From Desulfosporosinus sp. FKB (GTDB lineage: Bacteria > Bacillota > Desulfitobacteriia > Desulfitobacteriales > Desulfitobacteriaceae), in contig NZ_NADJ01000015.1 of assembly GCF_002196705.1 (NCBI RefSeq), positions 96,647 to 160,646 of the forward strand: 64,000 bases of DNA, written 5' to 3'. The position numbers and the translations under genes were made by a program. Below are positions 49,635 through 58,806 of this stretch, in pieces. The notes under the pieces were generated by a model. It did not search any database, was not told the origin of the DNA, and saw only the letters and a list, made by a program, of their open reading frames with translations. Positions within the stretch are counted from its first letter, which is position 1. Each line of letters begins with the position of its first letter.

Positions 49635-51110
49635 CTAGCCAGTTACAATTGGCGGCATGATTCCATGGTAGAAAATCCAGGATATTAAGAGTCCAACCCA
49701 AAGGATAAAGCCAAATAGACAAACAGCATATACTGTCACGATTCTGCCCATTCCTTCGGCCCATAGCTTGCGTACATTAGTGATTAAACCGATTGAGAAA
49801 AAGGTGAGAGTAAAATAAATTCCTCTCAGGCCATTAGCCTGATCAGCTGCAGCTGTAGCAGCTTTGGTTAAGTGAGGAGCTGCCAAACCTATCAAAAGAA
49901 GGATTAGAAAAGTAGCAGCATAACCAATCACAAATTTCGGGAAACGTTCCCATATTTCTCCTTTTGTTACCTTAGAACCTTTTTCTTGACTTCTTTTGTT
50001 AATTCCAAAAACTGACCAGACCACGGCAAGGATAAAGGCCCAAATCCCAATAAAGATGTCAATAAAAACCTTGGTAACTGTCGTAACTGTCAGGATCCAT
50101 CCGGGTTCCCACTTTACTCCGTTTACAGCCAGTGCTTTAGCTCTGATTAACCCTTCTGTGATTGCACCGCTGGCGACTGCACCACCATCACTTTTGACGG
50201 CCAGGCCCATCCAAGATCCAGCAACCATCGGTTGATTATACAAAATGCTTTGGGCAAGCCATGGTAAAAACAAAAGTTCAACAGCCACAAAAACGATGAT
50301 TACCGAAGAGAGAATAATTGGGATCTGAGGTCGGGATCTAATTGCCCCGCCAGTAGCGATAGCTGCTGCAACACCGCAGATAGAAATACCGGACGCAAGG
50401 GGAGCAGCCCATTCCGGTGTCATTTTAAACCATTTCCGAGAAATGAAATAAACGACAGGCCAGTAAATGAGGTATGCTTCAACAATAGCGCAGAGCCCCC
50501 GAATAATCACTGTGGAGGCTAGATTGACAGAACCAAGAGCTTTAATTCCCAAGGTTGCTCCTAAAATAACAATTCCAGTTTTGATATATAACTCAGGTCG
50601 TGCTGCTTCTTCAAGAAATTTGGCTAATCCTGTCCAAAAATTACCGATTATAAGACCAACTATAAGTGCGATAATAAACCCCCCTTCTGGGGTAAGTCCC
50701 ACTGACCAATTAATATTAAGCTTTGCGTATTGGTCTTTGGTCGCCGCAAGGTAACCATAACTTCCAAGAATAAAAGAGCCGTAGGCCAATGCGAAAATAA
50801 TAGTAAATCCCACGACAAATCGTTTTAAGTTCCAACCCATGCACGCGGCTCCAATAGAAGTTGTAACTAGAAAGAAAAGAAATGTCAGAAACAAGGAAGC
50901 CCATCCAGGCAAAAACGCATATGTTTTGGATAGGGGCGCCATTGATTTAGTTATGCTGAGCCAGACATTCGTTTTAACAGCCCAGCCTAACAGATCGCCT
51001 CCAAAGAGCTGACCTAAGCCAAGGAAAAACACCAATCCCCCCAGCCACACAGCCCACCAGTCCTCGGTCTTCAACAGCGAAGACTTAGTCAAAGTGTTTT
51101 CTTGGTTCAT
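49635..51110 (-). CDS. UPF0324/YeiH-type putative sulfate exporter family transporter
   Basis: A 491-residue protein with about 13 TM segments. The core (about 150-491) has the family pattern: GNFWTGLAKFLEEAARPELY, GLCAIVEAYLIYW, AAPLASGISICGVAAAIATG and IGLITNVRKLW. Typical UPF0324 proteins have about 330 residues; this one has an N-terminal extension with four extra TM segments. Members are annotated as putative sulfate exporters, but transport has seldom been shown. TTAGGAGGG precedes the ATG. Its neighbour upstream is a SulP transporter, which strengthens a role in sulfur oxyanion traffic. Confidence 0.85.
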   Translation of the reverse strand: MNQENTLTKSSLLKTEDWWAVWLGGLVFFLGLGQLFGGDLLGWAVKTNVWLSITKSMAPLSKTYAFLPGWASLFLTFLFFLVTTSIGAACMGWNLKRFVVGFTIIFALAYGSFILGSYGYLAATKDQYAKLNINWSVGLTPEGGFIIALIVGLIIGNFWTGLAKFLEEAARPELYIKTGIVILGATLGIKALGSVNLASTVIIRGLCAIVEAYLIYWPVVYFISRKWFKMTPEWAAPLASGISICGVAAAIATGGAIRSRPQIPIILSSVIIVFVAVELLFLPWLAQSILYNQPMVAGSWMGLAVKSDGGAVASGAITEGLIRAKALAVNGVKWEPGWILTVTTVTKVFIDIFIGIWAFILAVVWSVFGINKRSQEKGSKVTKGEIWERFPKFVIGYAATFLILLLIGLAAPHLTKAATAAADQANGLRGIYFTLTFFSIGLITNVRKLWAEGMGRIVTVYAVCLFGFILWVGLLISWIFYHGIMPPIVTG

Positions 51111-51314
51111 TTTTTCCCTCCTAACTTAAACTTAAGTTTTCGATTGAAATACGATGGTTTTCCTTACCTCCTTTCATTTACGCGATCATAAAATTCTTTT
51201 ATAACCGTTTATTAAAATAAAGATCATTTCTATAATATTCTATTGGTCTAAATAGACAGTAGAACACATTTTCATTTATTGCCAATTTTTAACTCATTAC
51301 TGGGAGCAACAAAA

Positions 51315-51344
51315 AAAGACCTATAGCTTCTGCTTACAGGTCTT
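51315..51344 (-). terminator. Terminator after SulP gene
   Basis: Arms AAGACCTATAGC and GCTTACAGGTCTT (one bulge) around a short loop, 50 bases past the stop, followed by T residues on the minus strand. Confidence 0.7.
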
Positions 51345-51392
51345 AAGTAATTCCTTTGTCTCTTTATTTATATAAATTGGTGAACCATAAGA

Positions 51393-53156
51393 TTAAAATT
51401 GAAAGGAGCTAGCCAATAATTCACAGGATTTTGATGATTTATTTTCCGAATCACATTTCAAAACGTCTCTGGCTCTTTCCAGATCCTTAGACGAAAATGC
51501 AAACGTCTCATTTTCAGACATAAATTTATTGTTGGAATCAATATCAAAATCAAAATTCGAACTAACGAGAATGGAATCAAGATCAGAATTTAAGCCACAA
51601 ACAATGACGCTCCCCCCAGCTTCTTTAACCGATCGAGTGAAAACTTTGAGGGCATTTAGTGCGGTTACGTCAATGTTACATACATGCTTCATCCTTAAAA
51701 TAAACACCTTTGATTTATTAATCAAACTAACAAGCTTTTGTTCGAGGTTATCCGCTAATCCAAAATAAAGGTTACCCTCTAATTCAACAATTAGAATTTC
51801 AACGTTATCCCTTACAACTTCAACTTCTTTTTCAACAATTTTAGGGTCTTCTGCTTCCATAGGAATAAAAATTCTTATGGGTGCTTTATTGGTGTCTTTT
51901 AAATGAAGCATAATTGTAAGTGCAATACCAGTATAGATTGCATAGGAAAGGTTAGGTAATAAGATGGTTGCAAAACAGGTTACCCACATTGCTAAAGAAT
52001 CTGACTTTAATTTACCGAGACTTACGACCTTCTTAATCTCATCTTTATTCACAAGATTATAAGCTGTGACCATCATAACGCCGGCTAAACAAGCTGTAGG
52101 AATGTATTTGGCAAAAGGAGCGAAAAACAGGAGAACAATAGCCATTATTCCGCCTTGGAGAACACCAGCAAGTCTTGAAACGGCTCCGCTATGATAATTG
52201 AGAGCTGTTCTCGTAAAAGAACCAGACCCCGGGAATCCTTGAAAAAATGAGGAAGCTACGTTTGCAATCCCTTGACCTATAAACTCTTGGTTAGGATCGA
52301 TCTTTTGGCGTGATAATGTTGCAATTGATTTAGCACTAGAAATTGCTTCAACACAGCCAATGATGGCAATAGATAAAGCTCCGCTAATATTATTCTGAAT
52401 AAAGCTAAGATCAAAGTTAACCATTTTAAACGGAGGTAAGGAAGTAGGTATATTTCCAGTAAGTTGGACTCCAAGTTTATCTAACGAAAAAATAACGATG
52501 AAAATAATTGGAATAATAATCCCAATGAGGGCACCAGGTAGATTCTTATTAATTTTTTTGCAAACTACTATAACAATTATCGTTATTAAACCCATTCCAA
52601 GAGCATATAAATTGGTTTGTTGCAGATGGGTTAATACATAATACAATTTTACTGTCGTCGCCATTTGAGCTGAATTTTTAACAGGAATACTTAGAAGAGT
52701 ACTAAGTTGGCCGAGAGCTATTAAACAACCTGCCCCTGTTGTAAAACCAATAATTACTGAGTGGGAAACATAACTAATTAATCTGCCAAGTTTTAAAACT
52801 CCAAAAAGCATCTTTAAAGTACCCACTAAAAATGTCAAAAGGAAAACCATTTGATAGGCATTGTCGAGCCCCATATAGTTCTTCATGACACTCGCTACCA
52901 GTAAGGCCGATGAATTAGTTGGCCCAGTAATTAGATGTTTAGAACTTCCAAACGTTGCACCGAAAATTGCGGATACAATCGCTGTATAAAGACCATAAAC
53001 CGGATTTAGTCCTGCAATCAAGGCGTAGGCCATGCATTGAGGAATTGCTACGACTACCCCAGTCAAAGCTGACATAAAATCCTTGCGAAGATTTTCAATA
53101 TTATAACTCTTAATAGTCTCAATAGAGGGGAAATGATTAATTTTTGTAAGGTACAT
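51393..53156 (-). CDS. SulP-family anion transporter with STAS domain
   Basis: A 587-residue transporter with 10-12 TM segments: the SulP signature DFMSALTGVVVAIPQCMAYALIAGLNPVYGLY, the second half FFQGFPGSGSFTRTALNYHSGA, and the C-terminal STAS domain (LIVELEGNLYFGLADNLEQK; VCNIDVTALNALK). SulP proteins import sulfate, or bicarbonate in some lineages; cytoplasmic STAS domains regulate activity. GGTGG precedes the ATG at the expected distance. In this sulfur-oriented neighbourhood sulfate is the first guess. Confidence 0.92.
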   Translation of the reverse strand: MYLTKINHFPSIETIKSYNIENLRKDFMSALTGVVVAIPQCMAYALIAGLNPVYGLYTAIVSAIFGATFGSSKHLITGPTNSSALLVASVMKNYMGLDNAYQMVFLLTFLVGTLKMLFGVLKLGRLISYVSHSVIIGFTTGAGCLIALGQLSTLLSIPVKNSAQMATTVKLYYVLTHLQQTNLYALGMGLITIIVIVVCKKINKNLPGALIGIIIPIIFIVIFSLDKLGVQLTGNIPTSLPPFKMVNFDLSFIQNNISGALSIAIIGCVEAISSAKSIATLSRQKIDPNQEFIGQGIANVASSFFQGFPGSGSFTRTALNYHSGAVSRLAGVLQGGIMAIVLLFFAPFAKYIPTACLAGVMMVTAYNLVNKDEIKKVVSLGKLKSDSLAMWVTCFATILLPNLSYAIYTGIALTIMLHLKDTNKAPIRIFIPMEAEDPKIVEKEVEVVRDNVEILIVELEGNLYFGLADNLEQKLVSLINKSKVFILRMKHVCNIDVTALNALKVFTRSVKEAGGSVIVCGLNSDLDSILVSSNFDFDIDSNNKFMSENETFAFSSKDLERARDVLKCDSENKSSKSCELLASSFQF

Positions 53157-54042
53157 ATAAATACCACCTTTAAATCAACGAAATTTGACAAACACAATAG
53201 TTGTGCTCGTCTAAACTCCAATTAATGCGGATGACAATCTTTACCAAAATCCTCCCTTCCAAATCTTCTGGTCAAATTTCCAGTCAAATTTCTTAGCATC
53301 CCTTTAAGGGTCTTTCTAAACATTGTAACTTTTTTGAATTCAAGCCTCCTTTTATGTACTTATTCTCACAATTAAAGATTATCATTGAGTTTAGACAATG
53401 TCCATAACAAGACAATATTGTCGTAATCGTATTTATTAATATCAAATAACGTTTTCTAAGACTTTTATAAATATTCTTAAATAAAAATTTAATTCAAGCT
53501 ATTTATTTCTGAAATAAATGCAATGTTATTCGCAATGACTGACTTTTAATTAAATATTTATAACATAAGTCATAAATATTTAATATAGTTTTATGCTTAG
53601 GTAAATAAGTCCACCATTAAATAAAATAATTTGATTTAGACTATAATTTTTAGCTCAATCTTACAAAATCTTGTTTTTAACCGAAGAATATCGTAATAGG
53701 TTTGCTTTCTGATTAATATTTTGTTGAATTTTAAGTATCCTTTTACTTGATAAATTAACTAAACTATCTAAACATTTTTTGTTTATAATCAATAATCCGT
53801 CAGAAGCCAAGTGTTTGTAAAAAGCTATTCTAATTACAGCAATTTAAACAAAAGAAAGTATAAAGCAACGCCCCACAGCTAAGAGTCTACAACTCGCCAC
53901 TGGGGACGCCCTCATAAATCGTAAGGTATCCAGTTACAAACTAAATCCATGCTGAAAATGCCAAAAGGCTGTTTCAACGACTTACAGAGTCGCAACTCAC
54001 TCGATCGAATAGGAAGGGATCAAGAACAAGTTTCCAGTTAAT
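53157..54042. other. Long gene-free stretch
   Basis: About 890 bases, strongly AT-rich, without a supported frame on either strand. At 53868-53912 a G/C-rich patch (CGCCCC ... TGGGGACG) may form a terminator hairpin for the multidrug MFS gene on the minus strand. Confidence 0.45.
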
Positions 54043-55230
54043 TTATCCGGTAACTGTTCTAGGTTGAACATCTAAATTTCGATTGAAATAGATCATAACG
54101 GCATTTACCAATAGAATCACCATCGTAACATAAAAAACATTTTTAATACCATAAGTGGCTGCTACTGTACTTCCAACAAGTGGGCCTATTAGATTACCTA
54201 AGAATGTGGAAGCCGAATTGAACCCGAACGCAGTAGCCTGAAGTTCTTTAGGCGCTTTCTTTTTAACCAGTACATTTAACGACGGTATCATACCTCCGAT
54301 AAATAATCCTAAGAGGAATCGGCCTATAAGCAAAACACCGATATTAGTAGCCAAGGCTTGGGGAAAATACATACATGCTGCTGAACATAACGCAATGATT
54401 AAAACCTTTCGTTGACCGATATTGTCACCCAATCTTCCTAAAGTAGGTGCACCAATTAGATTTGCAATACCGCTCATTGCTACAACTAAACCAGCTATTA
54501 AGGCCAAATGCGCTCCTGAATATAATGTTTCGGCATAGATGGAAACGATTGGCTCGATACTCATCATACCAACTTGCGTGAATGTCGAGGCTATAAAGAC
54601 TGGTAAAAGTGATTTTAATTGTATTAAATCACTTCTTTGATTAGTATTAACGTGCATTCTTGGCTGATGGTTTTCGTGTACAAATATCAAAACAATAATA
54701 CCGGCTGCTATAAGAAACCCGCCCGTTAAAAAGAATACAGAACGAAAACCAATAGTTTCTGCTAGTACACCACCGATTAAAGGACCGATAAGATTTCCTG
54801 CAATTGCTCCAGTTTGAAGCATGCCAAGTGCCTGGCCAGAATTCTCATTAGGTGTTATAGAGGCTTGCAATGAAACAGACATGGAGATGAATCCAGAAAA
54901 GATTCCGTTGAATAATCGGAGGAAAAGCAATTGCCATACATTCACTACTGCGCCCATTAATGCTGTTACGACTCCCATACCAAGACCAGCACGTAAAAGC
55001 ATGATTTTGCGTCCGTGCTTATCGGCAAATCTCCCCCAAATAGGTTGACAAATTACGGAGGTTACAAACTGGGCTGAGAAGACCAACCCTGACCAGCGCT
55101 CGATATCCTGTAATTGATGTACTCCGAGCTTTTCAATATATAAAGGAAGAAACGGAATCACTAAACTCATACCAGCCGTTACTAGAAAATTGGTAACCCA
55201 TAAAATTACAAGTGTACGTTTCCAGTTCAA
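54043..55230 (-). CDS. Multidrug MFS transporter
   Basis: A 395-residue, 12-TM drug:proton antiporter of the TetA/YttB type. Motif A is GRFADKHGRKIMLLRAG between TM2 and TM3, motif C-like GPLIGGVLAETIGFR follows TM5, and a second motif-A repeat GRLGDNIGQRK follows TM8. TTG start with AGAGGAG at 11 bases. It is monocistronic. Its 5' region is shared with the divergent four-gene membrane operon at 55498, 267 bases away, so the two may share control. Confidence 0.9.
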   Translation of the reverse strand: MNWKRTLVILWVTNFLVTAGMSLVIPFLPLYIEKLGVHQLQDIERWSGLVFSAQFVTSVICQPIWGRFADKHGRKIMLLRAGLGMGVVTALMGAVVNVWQLLFLRLFNGIFSGFISMSVSLQASITPNENSGQALGMLQTGAIAGNLIGPLIGGVLAETIGFRSVFFLTGGFLIAAGIIVLIFVHENHQPRMHVNTNQRSDLIQLKSLLPVFIASTFTQVGMMSIEPIVSIYAETLYSGAHLALIAGLVVAMSGIANLIGAPTLGRLGDNIGQRKVLIIALCSAACMYFPQALATNIGVLLIGRFLLGLFIGGMIPSLNVLVKKKAPKELQATAFGFNSASTFLGNLIGPLVGSTVAATYGIKNVFYVTMVILLVNAVMIYFNRNLDVQPRTVTG

Positions 55231-55497
55231 TAAAAACTACATCTCCTCTAGTCAACAATTATCGGTCAATTAGCATTCTGCACGCAGCCGTTATTTCCTG
55301 CTAATATGAAGGGCTATTCGGTAAAACAAAACTACCCGAACAAATGCCTCCCTGTTTGATGGTCCCCATTCCTTAGAAAATAGCGTTCACTATGTTTCGA
55401 GTCTACCTGTTCCTCCCTAATTTTGCGATCAATTTCCTTTAATAAACACAGATACTATATTATGGAATATAATATAGTAGTTTGGGGGGAGGCCCTT
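55231..55497. other. Divergent control region with possible folded leader
   Basis: On the minus strand the leader of the MFS gene can form several small hairpins (ATGGGGACCAT; TTCGGGTA with TACCGAA). No known riboswitch consensus was matched. On the plus strand it holds the 55454-55478 inverted repeat. Confidence 0.35.
55454..55478. promoter_or_regulatory. Perfect inverted repeat before the membrane operon
   Basis: Arms ACTATATTAT and ATAATATAGT with a 5-base loop GGAAT, ending 19 bases before the first start codon and just before its ribosome-binding site. Candidate operator. Confidence 0.55.
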
Positions 55498-55623
55498 GTG
55501 ATATGGAATAATTGCGAATTTTGGTTAATTCAAAGCTATTGGATAGTATGGCTAGTAGGTTCCTTTATTGTCTCAATAATACTGGGTGCTGTTATTTTCC
55601 GAAACTATGAATCAATTCGATAG
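55498..55623 (+). CDS. Unknown small Trp-rich membrane protein (operon gene 1)
   Basis: A GTG at 55498, five bases after GGGGGGAGG, opens 41 codons: MIWNNCEFWLIQSYWIVWLV then GSFIVSIILGAVIFRNYESI. It has one TM helix (about 15-34) and four tryptophans in the N-terminal half. An upstream in-frame ATG has no ribosome-binding site. No family is recognised. It is the first of four genes in the same direction (gaps of 26, 15 and 42 bases), all encoding membrane proteins. Confidence 0.6.
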   Translation: MIWNNCEFWLIQSYWIVWLVGSFIVSIILGAVIFRNYESIR

Positions 55624-55649
55624 TATCTCACCTTATGAGGACATTTTGA

Positions 55650-55859
55650 ATGCTTATGAGTTCAAATATGATAGAGAATGCTTGGAACAATACTTCTTCC
55701 ACTCAAAAAAACACAAAATTCTGGGGCATATGGTTACCAGTCCCTACCTTTATTGCAATCTTAAATTCGCTTTTTTGGACTTGGCTCATTCTAAATACTG
55801 TTGGCTATTCCGAAGGAGCTATTGAAAAAGCAGGGGAACGAATAATTCAGCAGTTTTAG
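55650..55859 (+). CDS. Unknown small membrane protein (operon gene 2)
   Basis: A 69-residue protein with polar head (MLMSSNMIENAWNNTSSTQK), one TM helix (FWGIWLPVPTFIAILNSLFW then TWLILNTV) and a charged tail (GAIEKAGERIIQQF). GAGG lies nine bases before the ATG. A second overlapping frame (55586-55825) is less protein-like and starts without a ribosome-binding site. Aromatic residues cluster at both membrane edges, as in gene 1. No family recognised. Confidence 0.6.
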   Translation: MLMSSNMIENAWNNTSSTQKNTKFWGIWLPVPTFIAILNSLFWTWLILNTVGYSEGAIEKAGERIIQQF

Positions 55860-55874
55860 TTGGAGTGAAGATTT

Positions 55875-56714
55875 ATGCCTCCAGAAAACAATCTAATTCT
55901 CGAACAATATTTAGGAAGATTTAGCCCATATTTTAGAGGGATATTGTGTAAAAACCCAATAATTTTTCAAAAGTATTACTCATTATTGCTGAACCAAGGA
56001 CGAAAATGGTTTGCTGGTAAATTAAATCCATTTAGACTTTGTACTGATACCGTAATGTTTTGGTTTTTTGTCCGTCCTTACTGCGCCATCGGATTAGCTA
56101 TACGCGATCTTCGAATCGTGCAAATTTTTTGGCGTCAACAAATGGAACCTAACGAAACAATATATTTGCTCTATAAAATAATTGAAATGAGACTGCCGTA
56201 TTCCCTTACCCTATTGACTGCCTATGCCTCTCTTGCTTTTGTTATTATAGATGCTGCTTTCAGAGTCTTTGAGGTAATTAGCGGGCAAAACGGGCAAAGG
56301 CAAAGGAAAATGGATATGGCTGCCAGCAATCTTTCGTATGAACCGATTGAGTTAGAAAAGGTCATTACAGAAGAATTAGTCACTGAATCTCGTTGTTCTC
56401 AGCGTGGTCAACTTAACCCCTTTAGCCTTACTCCGAGAATGTCTATTTACTTTCCTGTTTACGATCATCATACATCTATAGGTTTTCTTACCATTGACTT
56501 TCGCCATGTAGAATTGAGTATAAAACAGTCCTTGGAGCCCAATGATAATGTCGTCAGTCTTATACGATTTCTCGACCTGTATACACCTTTTCCATTACAG
56601 ATTGCTGTTATGATTCTATCATTCGGGCTATTTTTGAATGGTGCGATTTATAAATTTGAGCAAGCTAAATGTGAGCAACTTATAAGGGATAACCAAACCC
56701 AGTTTAATCAATAA
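55875..56714 (+). CDS. Unknown two-repeat membrane protein (operon gene 3)
   Basis: A 279-residue protein made of two similar halves offset by 130 residues with almost no gaps. Repeat A spans about 27-133 and repeat B about 156-262. Matching points: GKLNPFRL/GQLNPFSL (49-54/179-184), AIGLAIRDLRIVQI/SIGFLTIDFRHVEL, MEPNE/LEPND, and a TM helix PYSLTLLTAYASLAFVIIDA / PFPLQIAVMILSFGLFLNGA each ending in FE. Outside the TM helices each unit looks like a strand-rich soluble part. GGAGTG precedes the ATG. No family is recognised; it is probably the core subunit of a small membrane complex. Confidence 0.75.
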   Translation: MPPENNLILEQYLGRFSPYFRGILCKNPIIFQKYYSLLLNQGRKWFAGKLNPFRLCTDTVMFWFFVRPYCAIGLAIRDLRIVQIFWRQQMEPNETIYLLYKIIEMRLPYSLTLLTAYASLAFVIIDAAFRVFEVISGQNGQRQRKMDMAASNLSYEPIELEKVITEELVTESRCSQRGQLNPFSLTPRMSIYFPVYDHHTSIGFLTIDFRHVELSIKQSLEPNDNVVSLIRFLDLYTPFPLQIAVMILSFGLFLNGAIYKFEQAKCEQLIRDNQTQFNQ

Positions 56715-56756
56715 CCCTAAGATTATTTCAATAACCTTTGTGAAGGAGAGATTTTT

Positions 56757-56918
56757 ATGTCACTATGGGATTTGTGGGCTCATGGAACGACTATGGGAGC
56801 CCAACCTTTTGCTTATTTTTCTCCTTTACTTTCGATTACGGTTTTTATCATAATTGTATATATAATTACTGCACTAAAACAGGTTGTCGAAAATCCGGAT
56901 CAACACGTTTTATGGTAG
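56757..56918 (+). CDS. Unknown small membrane protein (operon gene 4)
   Basis: A 53-residue protein behind AAGGAGAG: MSLWDLWAHGTTMGAQPFAY, a TM helix FSPLLSITVFIIIVYIITAL and a short polar tail KQVVENPDQHVLW. The N-terminal amphipathic segment with paired tryptophans resembles small subunits of membrane complexes. It ends the operon; a terminator hairpin is at 57101. No family recognised. Confidence 0.65.
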   Translation: MSLWDLWAHGTTMGAQPFAYFSPLLSITVFIIIVYIITALKQVVENPDQHVLW

Positions 56919-57486
56919 TCATTCCTGACTGCTTTGATTGATAAGAGTTACTTGGGAAAATTATAACAGTATATGTCACCGTCTTCATGGAAACAACCGA
57001 TCATAAGACATTTCAGATATTCTTGAAAGATTATTTTTCGGTTGTGGAACCTTACCATATAAATTATTGGCATAGGAAAAATCAAATTAATAAAATCTAG
57101 AAGCGTTGGAACGAATTGTTCTGACGCTTTTTGTTATCCTTTTTTGTTATTCCAAGTTCAAACGAATAATGTCCATCATTTTTATTTTCGAAAATCACTC
57201 TCTGTTTTATAGCATTGGGCAGTATGTCTAAATCTGGAATTAACTTTTTCATTAAAGTTTCAGCTCTCTTTAAGTTTATTTTCAGTTACAAGTATTATTC
57301 TTTTAGTAAATCCTCAAGGAGGAACATGTTATGCCAAACTAGCTAAAATGATTAGGGATATTCTTTCAATTTCGCATATTAAGCAAGAATCAAGTAGTGA
57401 TTTTTAAGGTTATTTTCTTTATCAAGCATCAAATCGAATATGAAAATCAATTTGATTAAGAAAACACAAATAATAAGGGGTATATA
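56919..57486. other. Gene-free stretch with terminator
   Basis: About 570 bases. Terminator at 57101-57135. At about 57266-57411 a reading frame with some protein-like composition (SIILLVNPQGG) has no start and no matching domain; probably chance or an eroded gene. Confidence 0.4.
57101..57135 (+). terminator. Terminator of the membrane operon
   Basis: Arms AAGCGT..GAAC and GTTC..ACGCTT with a 5-base loop and two TG mismatches, followed by TTTTTG. Confidence 0.65.
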
Positions 57487-58689
57487 ATGGATAAGAGAAT
57501 GGAATATTTAGATATTGCAAAAGGTATATTGATAATATCTGTCATATTAACCCATAGCCCTTGGCCTTATGCACAGTATATGTATTGGTTCCACATGCCC
57601 GCCTTTTTTATAATCAGCGGATTATTATATAGAGATGGAATTGATTTTCGCAAGCAATTCTTGAAGTTTTATATACCGTATTTTAGTTTCTCCGCAGTAG
57701 ATATATTATTCAACTTTTTAATGTATCCAGGAACTGCTTCAATAGGAAAATTTTTATCTTCATTTACCTACTATATTTATGGTGGAAAAGCAGTATGGGG
57801 CGTATTTTGGTTTATTCCCGTATTGTTAATAAGCAAATTTCTATTCAGTAAATTGCGGAATAACTTTAAAACACCTTATGTAATATCAATCATCTCTCTT
57901 GGATATATTGCTGTCCATATATATTCAATAATGGTTATACCTAATTCTATTGTTGATATTAATAAGCAATATTGGTTACCATTGGATATAGATGTTGTTC
58001 CTTTGGCTTTAGCATATTACGCTATAGGTTTTTACGCTAAAACTATAATGAGATATTTAGTTACAAAATCCGCTATGTTTATTAGCGGAATCGCTTGTCT
58101 ATTGTTAATTTTTATAAACTTCGCCTGTAGAATATATTTCTACATGAATATGAAGGATTCTTACTATAAATCAATTGTTTGGGATTTAATAATTCCTCTA
58201 TGTTTTACTATCTTTATACTAGCTTTAAGCAATAATTTAGTTCAAGGACGTCTTAGAAGTTTTTTAAATTATTGCGGTGTAAACTCATTAGTTATTATGT
58301 ATATGCATAGACCTATAGGAAACTTAACACTAAAAATTTTCCCTTCAGCTGGATGGATAGGTTATACATTATGCGGATTATTTGTATCCCTAGCATTCAA
58401 TTTTATAATTAGTAAATCAATCATAACTCAAATTTTATTTAAAGGAAAACTGCCTAACTTCAAATTACTGCGCTTATCATTAAGTCCTTATCAAGATTTT
58501 CTAACTTCTCAACAAACTCTTTCAAGAGATATACTGTTGCCAAGAACAGCTAAAACCAGCCGTACAGTGAAACACAAATTAGCAGTAATTTCAATGCCGC
58601 CTCTTTTGTCGAGACACTTTTTAAAAAATCTAGATTTGAAAAACTTGAAAGCAGGAAAAAAGTATTTTACAATGGGGTCCCATTTATAG
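57487..58689 (+). CDS. Acyltransferase 3 family membrane protein (fucose acetylase-like)
   Basis: A 400-residue protein with about 10 TM segments. The N-terminal YLDIAKGILIISVILTHSPWP and YWFHMPAFFIISGLLYR carry the catalytic histidine and the FHMPxFFxISG motif of YpbB/fucose-4-O-acetylase-like acyltransferases. The last 55 residues are basic and cytoplasmic. AAGGGG precedes the ATG. It lies alone and ends with a strong terminator. Acceptor unknown; surface polysaccharide modification is the usual role. Confidence 0.85.
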   Translation: MDKRMEYLDIAKGILIISVILTHSPWPYAQYMYWFHMPAFFIISGLLYRDGIDFRKQFLKFYIPYFSFSAVDILFNFLMYPGTASIGKFLSSFTYYIYGGKAVWGVFWFIPVLLISKFLFSKLRNNFKTPYVISIISLGYIAVHIYSIMVIPNSIVDINKQYWLPLDIDVVPLALAYYAIGFYAKTIMRYLVTKSAMFISGIACLLLIFINFACRIYFYMNMKDSYYKSIVWDLIIPLCFTIFILALSNNLVQGRLRSFLNYCGVNSLVIMYMHRPIGNLTLKIFPSAGWIGYTLCGLFVSLAFNFIISKSIITQILFKGKLPNFKLLRLSLSPYQDFLTSQQTLSRDILLPRTAKTSRTVKHKLAVISMPPLLSRHFLKNLDLKNLKAGKKYFTMGSHL

Positions 58690-58703
58690 GTGCATATCAA
58701 AAT

Positions 58704-58750
58704 AATCGGGTAGGAGGCTTACAAAATAATAGTTAGCCTCCTACCCGATT
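58704..58750. terminator. Strong bidirectional terminator
   Basis: Perfect 16-base arms AATCGGGTAGGAGGCT and AGCCTCCTACCCGATT with a 15-base loop, between convergent genes. Confidence 0.85.
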
Positions 58751-58806
58751 AAAATTGATGTGGCCGATGACATTTCCTAATCATTATTCTTTTCTTCCGT
58801 AAAAAT

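Noticed and set aside
55231..55440. Possible riboswitch or T-box leader before the multidrug MFS gene
   Set aside because: Several small hairpins are possible, but I could not match T-box, guanidine, SAM, preQ1, fluoride or cyclic di-GMP riboswitch consensus.
55586..55825. Alternative frame overlapping operon gene 2
   Set aside because: It starts inside gene 1 without a ribosome-binding site and lacks the TM pattern seen in the 55650 frame.
57355..57366. ATG behind a perfect AAGGAGG at about 57338
   Set aside because: The frame is only three codons long (ends in TAG), so it is not a gene as it stands. A second frame through 57266-57411 has protein-like stretches but no start and no domain match.
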